Source of the DNA: Suillus spraguei
Taxonomy: Eukaryota; Basidiomycota; Agaricomycetes; Boletales; Suillaceae
Length of the DNA: 64,000 nucleotides
Direction of reading: 5' to 3'
Assembly: GCA_016800925.1 (NCBI GenBank)
Contig: JABCPU010000159.1
Location: 62,001 to 126,000, forward strand
The notes under the pieces were generated by a model. That model was not told the origin of the DNA. It searched no databases and worked only from the letters and a program-made list of their open reading frames with translations. A program made the position numbers and the translations under genes. Of this stretch, positions 21,891-32,372 are shown one piece after another (the stretch's first letter is position 1; each line of letters begins with the position of its first letter).

Positions 21891-23242
21891 CTTGGAGAAA
21901 CAAAGATTCGACGTATGTTTCTCCCAATGTACTACTAAGACTTGTACGCGCTGTAGGTGAAAGAAAAGAACTTGTATCCCTATCACCCTTCATTCGCGTA
22001 CTTGCTTGAAATCCATCAACACCACCACCGTTATTGATTTGGGCGCAGCAGGAACATTCATTTCTGAGGAGTTTGTGAAACTCCATCAAATCACACGACG
22101 AAAACTCAAAACACCATTTCGAGTTACTATGGCAGATGGAACTCTTATCAAAGGAGGACCAATCACGCACTACTGTCTCCTAGTGGTCAAAATTGATGAA
22201 CGAACCATGTACGGAAAATTCAATATCACCAAACTAGGAAGAAGAGATCAAATCCTTCTAGGAATTCCGTGGTTATGCGCAATGAACCCAAGTATAGATT
22301 GGGCTGCTGAAACACTCGTCCTTCCTTGAATGACGAAATCAGATGAAATCAAAATTGATATGGATACAGATCGGAAGAAGAACGGATTGCCCCTGGCCTT
22401 TAATTGTCATTCTAAGAAATGGCAATATTCCCGACTTTTGAGATCCCTCGTCATCCCTTCTATTCCTAAAGATCCCGAACTGGAAGTACAAACACCGTGT
22501 ACTACAGACCCTACCCCCGTGTACAATTGCAGCGAGCAGTATCACTGATTCCCCACGCAGAAAAGCGCAAAAATGAATCCGAGCCCGAATATTGGACTGG
22601 ACCAGAACCTATTGAGCAACGGCCAATAGAAGAACAGAAGTATGGGAAAAGAAAGGCGGAAGATGAAATCCTTGGACGAGATACAAATGTACCGAAATTA
22701 TCTAAGTTCTATGTCCCTCCAAAAATTCTTCAACATACTCCTTCAACTTCAATTGAAGAAATCCCGGACGAAGAAGAACCCGTGCCCTCATTGATTCCGA
22801 CAGAGGATGATGATCAATTCAACACTATGCAAGATGTCTGGCATGCACCAGAAGTTCGTGAGATTTCCTCTTACGAGCTTGGAGATGGAGAATTCCTTGT
22901 GGAATACGATACCGATGGAGTCAGCATGAGAATCATTGAAGAAGTATCCATGGATACACCCCTTACACATGATGGAACTTCGGGGCTCGAACAACTCCCC
23001 AACTACTCCACAATCTCTCTCCCTCCTCCAAAATACAGCAACAAAGCTCAGGAATTCGCCACAGATGAGAAGGAAAAGAAAAAAAAACCCTTCCAAGAAT
23101 TGGTCCCAGACTATTTGCACGACTTTGCAGACGTCTTTGCTAAAGATGGATTAAACAAACTACCCCCTGAATGCCCCGGTATTGATCATCAATCGATACT
23201 AAACCCAGTTTTATCCCTCGCACGTCTAAGGTTTACCCGCTA
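21891..23242 (+). pseudogene. pol: Protease and linker part of pol, element 2
   Basis: The retropepsin core is recognisable (TTTVIDLGAAGTFISEEF ... GIPWL), but the active-site Ser of DSG is Leu (DLG). Stops at 21958 and 22327 (CAA in element 1) and one-base shifts near 22518 and 23188 break the frame. The acidic linker (TEDDDQFNTM, EYDTDG) before RT is conserved between the two copies. Confidence 0.88.
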
Positions 23243-25963
23243 TTGGAAAAAGAATGTGCTGCCATCAAAACGTTTATCGATGAAAACGTTGCAAAAGGCT
23301 TCATCTCAGAATCGAAGTCACCCCAAGCCAGTGGCTTCTTCTTTGTGGGAAAGAAGAGTGGAGAATTGCGTCCCTGTCAAGATTATCACTACATCAATGA
23401 TTGGACAGTCAAGAACGCCTATCCTCTCCCACTCCCTATCTCCCTTGTCGCATGCCTTCACAATGCACAGTTCTTTACGAAAATGGATATCCGGTCCGGC
23501 TATAACAATATTCGCATCCACCCCGATGATCGCTGGAAAGCTGCTTTTACTACGGAATTCGGCCTCTTTGAACCGAACGTCATGTTCTTTGGCCTCTGCA
23601 ATTCCCCGGCAACTTTCCAAGCATACATGAATTGTACTTTCCAGCAGGAAATCAATGAAGGATGGATGGTTATCTACATGGACGATATCCTGATTTTCTC
23701 CACAACAATGACAGAACATCGTGAATGGACAAGACGGGTTTTGATGAAGATACGACAGGAACACTTGTTCTTGAAACCGGAGAAATGCACCTTTGATGCA
23801 GAAGAAGTGGAATACCTCGGAATGATAATTCGGCCCAGACAAGTTGCTATGGACACTGCCAAGACCAAGGGAATCGCCGAATGGCCAACTCCGAAATCTG
23901 TAAAAGATGTTCGGTCATTCCTCGGTTTTTGCAACTTCTACCGCACGTTCATCTCCCATTATTCTGATATCGCTCGACCCCTTATTGAATTAACAAGGAA
24001 AGATAAAGCCTTTGATTGGTCAACTGAATGTATGGACACCTTCGAAGAATTGAAGAGACACTTCACATCCCAACCAGTACTCCGTAACCCTGATCCTTCT
24101 CGGCAATTCGCCATTGCTACTGACGCTTTGCTTGTAGCAACTGGCGGAGTTCTCTTGCAAACCGATGAGAATGGTGTTTACCACCCATGTGCATACCTCT
24201 CACAGTCATTGAACCCCGCAGAACACAATTACCAAATCTTTGATCAGGAACTTCTTGCCATGATCAGAGCATTGAATGAATGGCGTCACTATCTTGAAGG
24301 AAATCCACACCCTGTCCTGGTATTCACCGATCACAAGAATCTTCTATACTTTAGACAAGCACAGAAGCTTACCCGTCGCCAAGCACATTGGCAATTGATT
24401 CTGTCTATCTACGACATTGAACTGCACCATGTTGCAGGTACCAAATTGGCAGTACCTGATGCACTATCTCGCCAGCCCGACTACGACTCTGGCAAAGACG
24501 ATGATGAGGACCAAACTCTACTCCCTGACGCTCTATTCGTTCGTCTTATTGACATCGACCTGAAGGATGTTTTGTCATCCTCTGACCCCCTCGACGATCT
24601 TGTCTTCAAAACAGCTTCTGACGCCCTTGATGGCGTATGCCTTCCCCCTATGAAGTCGGCACTCTCTGACTGGAAGATTGAGGAGAACGTCCTCTATTTT
24701 AAGAATTGTGCCTATATTCCACCGGCGCATCGTCCCGATATCCTGAAACAATATCATGATCATTCTACCGCGGGACATCCCGGTAGATTTAAGATGGAAG
24801 AACTCGTCAAACACAAAGCCTGGTGGCCTGCTATGGGCTCCTATATTTGGAAATACGTCGAGGGTTGTGCCCTTTGTCAGCAAATGAAAGCCGATACACA
24901 TCCTGTTCAGCCTCCGCTTGCCCCAATACCCTTGTCTGCTACTCGCCCTTTCTCCCAGGTCTCTGTCGATCTGGTTACTGACCTCCCCGTCTCTGGAGGC
25001 TTTGACAGTATCATGGTCATGGTAGACCATGGCCTTATGAAGGGGGTAATCATTATTCCTTGTCTTAAAACCATCACTTCTGAAGGCATTGCCAAACTCT
25101 TCCTGAAACACGTTTACCGTCAATTTGGACTACATGACAAAGTCATCTCGGATCGAGGCCCGCAATTCCTATCTCGCTTCTCTAAGGAACTTGCTCGACT
25201 TCTCGATTATGTCATCGCCCCTTCCACGGCTTATCACCCTCAGACTGATGGCCAAACAGAAAGGCTTAATCAAGAACTTGAAACATACTTATGCATCTAT
25301 TGCTGCAACAACCCTGAAAATTGGGTAGAACATCTACCAATCGCTGAATTCATCCATAACCATCGAAAACACGATGCAAGGAACGCATCACCCTTCTACC
25401 TGATGATGGGATACGAACCACATGCCATCCCTCATCTAATTCCCGACTCATCTGTCCCTGCGGCAGAAGATCGAGTACGATCTCTGCAGAAGATAAGAGA
25501 AGAAGCGATCGCCTGCCATAACATTGCAATGCAAACAATGGCTGAACGATCCAGAAGAGATAAGTACACTCCATGGAAGATCAGAGATAAGGTTTGGCTA
25601 TCTGCCGCTAATCTTAGGCTCAAACTCCCATCAAGGAAACTTGCGCCAAAGCGATACGGACCTTTCCCGATCATCGACGTCTTATTGCCCATCACATTCA
25701 CACTCCAACTTCCTCCGCAGTGGAAAATTCATCCCATGTTCCACACTTCCATCTTATCATCTTATAGCGAAACGGACGTACACGGTCCGAACTTCCCCAA
25801 ACCACCACCTGATATCATTGAAGAAGAAGAAGAATATGAAGTAGAAGCAATTCTTTCTCACAAAGGAACCGGCATTCGCCGATGCTATCTCGTTTCCTGG
25901 AAAGGATATTCATCGGGAGATAATGAATGGCTCCCAGAAAAGAACTTGAAGAACTCTGCTTGA
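23243..25963 (+). CDS. pol: RT, RNase H, integrase and chromodomain part of pol, element 2 (906 codons open)
   Basis: This frame is open for 906 codons. RT: MDIRSGYN at about residue 81 and YMDD at 145-148. RNase H: acids at about D294, E336, D363 and D406 (VPDALSR). Integrase: zinc-binding HHCC with H505, H512, C542, C545, then D576, D637 and E673, which keeps the D,D(35)E spacing. C-terminus: chromodomain at about 858-905 (EVEAILSHKG ... LVSWKGYSSGDNEWLPE), which in chromoviruses steers integration to marked chromatin. All visible catalytic residues are present, so this is the best-preserved pol segment, but upstream breaks separate it from gag and protease. Confidence 0.93.
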   Translation: MEKECAAIKTFIDENVAKGFISESKSPQASGFFFVGKKSGELRPCQDYHYINDWTVKNAYPLPLPISLVACLHNAQFFTKMDIRSGYNNIRIHPDDRWKAAFTTEFGLFEPNVMFFGLCNSPATFQAYMNCTFQQEINEGWMVIYMDDILIFSTTMTEHREWTRRVLMKIRQEHLFLKPEKCTFDAEEVEYLGMIIRPRQVAMDTAKTKGIAEWPTPKSVKDVRSFLGFCNFYRTFISHYSDIARPLIELTRKDKAFDWSTECMDTFEELKRHFTSQPVLRNPDPSRQFAIATDALLVATGGVLLQTDENGVYHPCAYLSQSLNPAEHNYQIFDQELLAMIRALNEWRHYLEGNPHPVLVFTDHKNLLYFRQAQKLTRRQAHWQLILSIYDIELHHVAGTKLAVPDALSRQPDYDSGKDDDEDQTLLPDALFVRLIDIDLKDVLSSSDPLDDLVFKTASDALDGVCLPPMKSALSDWKIEENVLYFKNCAYIPPAHRPDILKQYHDHSTAGHPGRFKMEELVKHKAWWPAMGSYIWKYVEGCALCQQMKADTHPVQPPLAPIPLSATRPFSQVSVDLVTDLPVSGGFDSIMVMVDHGLMKGVIIIPCLKTITSEGIAKLFLKHVYRQFGLHDKVISDRGPQFLSRFSKELARLLDYVIAPSTAYHPQTDGQTERLNQELETYLCIYCCNNPENWVEHLPIAEFIHNHRKHDARNASPFYLMMGYEPHAIPHLIPDSSVPAAEDRVRSLQKIREEAIACHNIAMQTMAERSRRDKYTPWKIRDKVWLSAANLRLKLPSRKLAPKRYGPFPIIDVLLPITFTLQLPPQWKIHPMFHTSILSSYSETDVHGPNFPKPPPDIIEEEEEYEVEAILSHKGTGIRRCYLVSWKGYSSGDNEWLPEKNLKNSA

Positions 25964-25988
25964 ATCTTGAATGCTTATAAGAAGCAAC

Positions 25989-27523
25989 ATGCCCTCTGAT
26001 TATCCTTCAGTCAATCAAATTGCACTAGCACTTGATCAACTAACACTGTTTCAAATGTCTTTCCCCACTACATACATTACTCCTGTCACTGTTACCAACA
26101 ATGACTCCGACTCCGACGCAGAAAACTACAGAACCCTTGCCACCGAAATCGACAACACCTCCTACATTGAAGCTGCCCTTCTATGCGAAGGACATGCTCT
26201 CAAAATTGAGAGAATCCTCACCGCAAGAGGTGCATTCCCTGCCCTACTCCTCATCAACATCATTCGCACCACCGCTCTCATTGAAGCTACTGCCAACGAA
26301 ACCACAGAAATTACGTATCGTCAGCGCCTCCTACATCTACAAAAACGCATTCATTCTTACGCTATGCTGCTGCTTCCTGGTTCTTTTAAAAGCGATGTTG
26401 AAGAAGCTATTCACATTGTGGCCGAACGCCGAGCAGGTGTTGCTCGACCTCCCTCTCTGCAGGAAGATACACCACTTCCTATTCCAGCACCCCCTTCTTC
26501 ACGCATGTATTCTAGTATTGATGCCCTTGCTGGCTTATGTACTGCTGTCCAAGAGATCGGACAGCTCACCAATGCGGTTGTCGAAACCATCCAGCAATCA
26601 GTCGCTGAAACCAGAGCAGCCAGAAACCTAGTCGAGGAAGCTATTACTGATCTGCAGCAGACGCAAACTGACCTCGCCTCTCCATGAACCCCATCCCCTA
26701 TTGAGCAATCAATTTCATCACCCCCCGTTGTAGTCACCTATGAACATCCTGTTGGGCTATACGAACCTTGCACAGAAGAACAGTGTGAGGCCGCAAAATT
26801 ATTAGGAGTCCCTGTCACTGAGCTGGTAGTACTCAGTCCTCGACTTCATGACCTTCATATTCATCCCCCCATGTCCATCCCGTCATCATTTGGTCCAATG
26901 GACCCCGTCTTGCCAGTCTTAGTAAAAGACTTCGGCATAACCTCTCCATCCTCCTCTAACGAACTTCTTGTGATCACTGAACGAGGGACTACTCCTGACC
27001 TCCCAGCATCCGCATACACACTCACCAGTAAACAACAGGCGCAACTCAGGAGAGACAATGCCTTCGCCCTGAAACGTATGACACGACAGAAGGGGAAGAA
27101 GCGTGCCAGATCCACTAGCCCCAAACCAATCATCTCACCATCACCATTACGTATGTCCACCTCTAACACCGACGAAAACATGAGATGCCGAGTCTGTGGC
27201 ATCATCGGACATTGGCAAAAGAACTGCCCCGACTATCAGTGCCAAATCTGCTTGCGCCACATTCCTGCCCACTTATCCATCTACTGCCCTCAACGTATTG
27301 GAGATCCCCCATTCAAACTTACTTGGAAGGATGATGGATTTTACAATGCACTTCATAAATGGGAGCAATACCTTATTAACTGTTGACGTAGAAAAGCAGG
27401 TCGACGGCGAGGACTATTGCAGAAGAAGAAGCAGCTTACATGTTAGGGGGAAGTGCCGCTGATGAAGACATCGCTAACTATGATGACTATGATCCCATCT
27501 ATGACGATAACAGAGATGCTTGA
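25989..27523 (+). pseudogene. Third gene of Gypsy element 2, broken
   Basis: This corresponds to the 489-aa protein of element 1. A TGA at 26685-26687 replaces the CGA of element 1 (PRTPSP). A shift near 27385 cuts off the tail, although the acidic end (DEDIANYDDYDP) remains in another frame. Both Cys/His clusters are kept (CRVCGIIGHWQKNC and CQICLRH...HLSIYC). It starts 25 nt after pol stops. Confidence 0.88.
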
Positions 27524-27556
27524 AAGTCGGTGACTTTCCATGTAACAAGGGGGTAA

Positions 27557-28033
27557 TGTTACAATCATATGTACCCCTATTCATTTTCCCTTTGACTCCT
27601 TTATGTTGTACATTACGTAACGCGACTCTGATTCATATGCTCAACGCATCTGTACTATAGCTGCCTTCCTTCTTTGGATACGCACTTACATTCCCACGTC
27701 TCTCTTGGTCTGTGCGCACATATTGGCCTATTTAAGCATGTTGTATTACACTTGTATACTTTACTTTAATCTTACTGGGTTTTACCTGGAACTTCCTTCA
27801 CTTAGGTCTCCAACCTAAGTCGTCTTGAATCGCCTCTAAGTCTAAGCACTCCTTAGCCTTAGTCTCTATTCTCGCAGAACCTCTTAGACTCATCTTTGAG
27901 GCTGAACCCTCGATCGTACTCGGAACACGTTCCTTGTACTCTCACCTTGTCCTCTTCTGGACATTGTAGAACTTCCCAGTAGACCATCTGTGTCTTTTCA
28001 CTGTCGCTGGTGACGCCACCCCAGTTCGTAACA
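27557..28033 (+). repeat. 3' LTR of Gypsy element 2
   Basis: 477 bp, from TGTTACAATCATATG to GTTCGTAACA. The uninterrupted copy serves as the empty-site control for element 1. Confidence 0.95.
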
Positions 28034-28525
28034 CTGCCTGCACTATCTTGTCTGTGATCTGAATCTGCTCATTATCTCTATCACCTGAAGTGACATCAAG
28101 CTTGTTGCATGCATCAGCCACTAACTCTTGTGGAGTGCATTTTTTCTTTGAATTTGTTGCATTGTTGGACTGATCTTGAGTTGGCTCTAAATTTATAGAT
28201 TCAGCGTCTCTGTCATTGAGGGTACAGCTTGTATGTACCATTACCTTGTTCCTTCTGAACAATGACTTGATGAGACACTGGCCTTAGTGCAGGACAAGTG
28301 ACCTTCTTCACAGAAGAAACAGGTGGACAAGCACTGTATTGCTGTTCATGTGAGTCCTCTTCTTCCATCTCACGCTCTATCTCAGCAACATTGTTGAGAG
28401 CATTAGTCTTTGCAGCTGCGTGTGATTGTTTTGAACCATCATTAAATTTTTGTTTACTGCTTCAAATTGGGGCATTGAGAAGACTGGGGCCATCAGTGCT
28501 AATGTTTGAAAAATGTAGGTGACCA
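28034..28525 (-). pseudogene. 5' piece of the split uncharacterised gene
   Basis: On the minus strand the frame reads NNVAEIEREMEEEDSHEQQ, SSVKKVTCPALRPVSHQVIV, then after a shift EPTQDQSNNATNSKKKCTPQ and DNEQIQITDKIVQAV. Here element 2 begins. Rejoining at 12918 continues in frame as LVSKCGRLGLVMSDSNEDEE. The protein is acidic and Ser/Gln-rich with a helical N-part; its family is not recognised. Confidence 0.55.
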
Positions 28526-28663
28526 ATTAGAGTGAATTGAAAGGGGAACTGTGTGTTGCGTGTAGTATTTGTTTGGTCTGTCTAGTGGGTCAGTTTTGCA
28601 CAAAGTCTCTGGACTATTCTTAAGTCCATGGTCTTTACAGTTGTGTGAATTATTTCTGGTCTT

Positions 28664-29531
28664 TGTTAGCGACCTAGCCAGGTGCTAATGAACTTGAGTG
28701 GTGTCTGTGACGGGCACTCTATCAAGAGCGGCGGCCCATGCATATCGGTCTCCTAGCGCAGTGTGCGCTAGTTGCATTAGTTGGAGGTAGGCGCTGTGCG
28801 CTGTCTCACGACCTACATCACAGAGACGAGGTTCTTGATGATGATCAAAGACATAGAAGTGATGAGCTTCTATGAAGTTCAAATAGTGGCGATAAGCTTA
28901 TAAAAAGCTTATCGAAGGAAGTTCAGGGTCAAAGATCAAGTAGATTCAAGTTAAAGAAGTACAAAGGCTATCTGCACGTATTTATACGTAAGATTGAAGC
29001 GGAGCACGAATACATAAGTATCACTGGATTAAGTATGGAGTCAGATAGCCAATAAGAGGATGCATGCTTGTGAATGAGTCAGAGGCGTATTGACCAATAA
29101 GAATGTGCATGTGCGCGAAGGAGTCATAAGTGTGGAGCCAAAGGTATAAAGGGTACGAGCCAATGAGGCGACGCACGAGTCAAGAAAGGTAGATGATAAA
29201 GGGATAAAGCATAAGACGATACCAAGATGTCCTTGAGAGCAGACAAGGGGTTCCCATGAACCAAGAGGGTGCATGTGTTGAAGTGCAAAAATGATGCTAT
29301 GAGCACAGAGGAGGCACTTGAAGCGCATGAAGTGGAGAGGTGCGTATGGGCGCAAAGGAGATAGAGGGTGTGCGACGATGGAGGAGGCGAGCGTAGGCGA
29401 GGTAAGGAGTGACGATGGCAAGCCAAACAAGGTAGTGGAGGACGAGGATGGAGGCCTTGTCGGACAAGAGTAGACAGCAATGCATAGGAGGAAAAATGAT
29501 AGTAGGGGCACAAGAAGGTGTTCTTGTAACA
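28664..29531. repeat. Solo LTR, family D (868 bp)
   Basis: TGTTAGCGACC...TTGTAACA with the exact duplication GTCTT at 28659-28663 and 29532-29536. It shares TGTTA/TAACA ends with the Gypsy family above but not the body. Open stretches inside (28685-28882, 29041-29588) are not considered genes. Confidence 0.88.
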
Positions 29532-29599
29532 GTCTTTGAAAGATGAAGTTCCAGCCTCGACAATACTATTGTATAGACCCAAAGACATCTGCTTGTCGT

Positions 29600-31435
29600 C
29601 ATGGGTTCAAGTCTATTAGTGGGTACAAGCAACATTGAAACACAGTCCATGTTGAGCCTCCACGACCTCAACGACCTCAACGACCTCATAAACATAATTA
29701 CAACCCTTCAGTTCATCATGATCATGCCAATTTGGAGTCTGATAAAGACACCAACATGGACTCTGACTCGGACCATAGAGGTGCCTATTACTTTTGGCAC
29801 CCAGTATTGGATGGCACCCCATGCAACATCAATGGTAACAATCTTGCCCCAGGGCAGACTCTGCCATCTCCAAACTCACCAGTGGATAATCCATGGACCC
29901 CATTTGCAGGATGTAATCATTTTGAACTTGCAGACTTGTTGTTCCGTCGCAATCAGATGCCTGTGGCGCAGGTTGATGACCTTATGCAGATTCTTGCTGG
30001 AATGAATGAAACGGGTGTACCACCATTTGCAAACAACAAGGACCTTCATGCCACAATAGATTCAATTCATTCTGGGGACACACCATGACAATCATTTGCT
30101 GTCCATCATGCTGACACTGATGGGTTGTCTACTGAGGACCCAGATGTTCCTCCATGGAAATTGGCAGAGCATACTGTGTGGTTCCGGGACCCTTGTGAAC
30201 TTGTTCAAAATCAACTATCCAACCCAGACTTTGCTGACCAAATTGATTATGCGCCTCGTCAAGTCTTCGGTGACAAAGGTCAATGAGTATGGAGTGACTT
30301 CATGACGGGTAACTGGGCTTGGAAGCAATATGTTCATTTTTCATATGTTTCTTCTGTCATTGACTAATCAAGCTCATTAGGATACTCTAGCTGATGATCT
30401 TGACTGCCATGGAGCCATGTTTGTTCCTATTATTCTTGGTAGCGACAAGACTACAATTTCAGTTGCAATGGCCAAAACGACTATTATCTGCTATATATTT
30501 CAATGGGTAATGTCCACAATAGTGTGTGACACAGCCATCAAAATGCAGTCAGTTTGGTAGGCTTTCTCTCTATCCCAACAAGTACATCAGATTTTGTTGC
30601 AACAATTGTCAAGCTTACATATTGTATCAGTTGAGAGAGACCACGAGGACTTTCCGGAGTTTCTCAAATTTTGTCAACATTTGTTTCACACCTCATTGGC
30701 TGCCATTTTGGAAGCTTTCTGTCCTGCAATGGAGATGCCTGAGGTAATGATGTGTCCTGATGGTCACTATCATCAAATGGTCTATGGTTTGAATCTGTAT
30801 ATAGCTGACTATCCTGAGCAATGTTTGCTTGCATGTATTGCACAGGAGTGGTGTCCAAGGTAGTAGTATATATAAACATTTTTTGAGTTCTGTTACCAAT
30901 GTATTATAGATGTACAAATCACTGAAGTGATCTTGACTCTGGTCAAGGTAGTCAATGGTCTCATGTTCATACTCAAGCCCTTATGGATGCATTTTCAAGA
31001 CATGAATTATGGAAGGAGTGGGGCATCATAGATGGGATAATGGTAAGTGTCATGTTTGACTTGGATTGAAATACATATACTGATACATGATATACAGCCA
31101 TTCACTGCATATTTTCCTCAAGCAGACATCCACAAGCTTATTACCCCTGATATCCTCCATCAAATTATTGAGGGGACATTCAAGGACCATATTGTGAAGT
31201 AGGTCAGAGACTATTTGGTTCATGAACATGGTGAGGCACAGGCTGAGGTAATATGGGCTGATATTGACCGATGGTGACATCCTATTATCATAAATAAGCA
31301 TAGCCCACTTGCTAATTAATGAATACAGAATTGCTGCAGTCCCATCATTTCCAGGGTTGCATTGATTTCCTCAGGGACGAGGATTCAAGCAATGGACAGG
31401 TAATGATTATCGGCGTGAGGATCTGGTAAGGGTTC
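29600..31435 (+). pseudogene. Plavaka-type transposase, N-terminal and central part, decayed
   Basis: This matches the basidiomycete Plavaka group of CACTA-like DNA transposons: HPVLDGTPCNINGNNL, FELADLLFRRNQM, then WKLAEHTVWFRDPCELVQ, LDCHGAMFVPIILGSDKTT, and QNDYYLLYISMGNVHNSV. Later come MCPDGHYHQMVYGLNLYIADYPEQ, TPDILHQIIEGTFKDHI and GRGFKQWTG. Breaks include TGA at 30088 and 30286 and several shifts, with introns probably between blocks (30300-30375, 30860-30910, 31040-31100). The C-terminal part lies at 34795-35603; the middle of the protein is missing. Confidence 0.75.
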
Positions 31436-31449
31436 ACAGGAGAAGAATG

Positions 31450-31579
31450 GTTCCGCCTTAGCAGAGCGAGAAGGCTATTTCCTCAGTATGAGGGTAATTC
31501 TTCAGTTGCCACCACAGACGGTCACGAGATGCTTGTCGAAAATGGGGTTTTGACGGTCAGCGTGACTTTTCTCACTACA
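31450..31579 (-). repeat. Truncated LTR C (first 130 bp, inverted)
   Basis: The reverse complement matches 10389-10520 (TGTAGTGAGAAAAGTCACG start, CGGAACC region). Only the outer end of the LTR is present. It sits just after the last recognisable Plavaka block. Confidence 0.6.
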
Positions 31580-31599
31580 CCACTTTTCATTCCCTTCTG

Positions 31600-32285
31600 C
31601 AGCTCAGCAACCTCTCAATGGCCTAATCTTCTTCTAGCAAACAGCTCCCCAACAACCAAGCTTCTATGACATCAACATGCAGGAGCAGGAGCGTGTGCTC
31701 AACAACCTTGAGAATGCCTCTGGGGGATCAAGCATTGTGATGCTGCCCCCTCCCCCACCTACCCCCTTTGATGCAGTGCGGCAACCTACTTTTGCCCCCT
31801 CCACGCCAGGCACATCTACTAGCATGTTCTCTCTACCCAAACCCGCATCAAAGGGTTCAGGAAAATGCAAAGCTGAAGGTGACAAATCCAAACCAAAGGC
31901 TTTGGGAAAATGCAAAGCCGAGGGTGATGACAGCGCGAGGTCACTGACTCATCCTTCCAGGTCTATGAAGGAACCATCTATGTCCAGAAAGTCTGTGAAA
32001 TCCTTGCATGTCACTGTCCCTCAAGTTTTCCAGCAGATGGGCTTGGATATCTGCGACCTCAATGCGACCTTTGGCATTGCAGCAAACACTTTGCAGGAGC
32101 GCACATCATATTCCATTACTCACTCTGTTGATCCTATTCCTTTGCGCTGACAGAGGGCTATCACACAGCTGCTGAAAGAGGGTTTGCAGGACAACAAAGT
32201 CATAGCCGTCATCAAGCATTTCACATGTGACATCTCCATTGACAGTATATGCAAACTTTTCTTACAGGACTTCGTGTCATCTTAG
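31600..32285 (+). pseudogene. Uncharacterised gene remnant
   Basis: Open from about 31620 to a TGA at 32148 and again to 32285. It reads FYDINMQEQERVLNNLENAS, a Pro/Thr-rich stretch, a lysine-rich repeat (GKCKAEGD twice), KSVKSLHVTVPQVFQQMG and, past the TGA, QLLKEGLQDNKVIAVIKHF. An upstream CTGCAG may be a splice acceptor. I do not recognise the family. It lies within the Plavaka interval and could be captured cargo, or an older gene. Confidence 0.45.
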
Positions 32286-32372
32286 CTAGCAAACTGTGTA
32301 CTCAAAGTAGTACCTCAAATAAAGTTTCTTAGAGTGCAGTTGTACAGTCAAGTGGTGTATCTAACAGTTATT

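Larger units (their letters stand above)
12924..28033 (+). mobile_element. Gypsy element 2, chromodomain Ty3/Gypsy retrotransposon with element 1 nested in its 5' LTR
   Basis: LTRs are 12924-12980 plus 20506-20925 (477 bp when rejoined) and 27557-28033 (477 bp). They begin TGTTAC and end TAACA, with about 7 substitutions between them by eye. Without the insert the element is about 7.6 kb. Order inside: primer site at 20927-20937, gag, protease, reverse transcriptase/RNase H, integrase, chromodomain, an extra third gene, then a polypurine tract (AAGGGGGTAA) touching the 3' LTR. The exact CTGCC duplication on both sides shows intact boundaries. The coding part is damaged by at least two stops and two frameshifts in the protease-to-RT segment, so it is not autonomous now. 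Confidence 0.95.

Noticed and set aside
28685..28882. 65-codon minus-strand frame
   Set aside because: It lies wholly inside the 868-bp solo LTR with exact target duplication and shows no domain.
29041..29588. Overlapping 150-codon minus-strand frames rich in Leu, Ser and Pro
   Set aside because: Most of this lies in solo LTR D; composition is that of an LTR read by chance.
10389..31579. A single 21-kb element bounded by inverted LTR C ends at 10389 and 31579
   Set aside because: The right end is only a 130-bp fragment, the left copy is a complete 963-bp unit, and flanks show no duplication; separate events are simpler.
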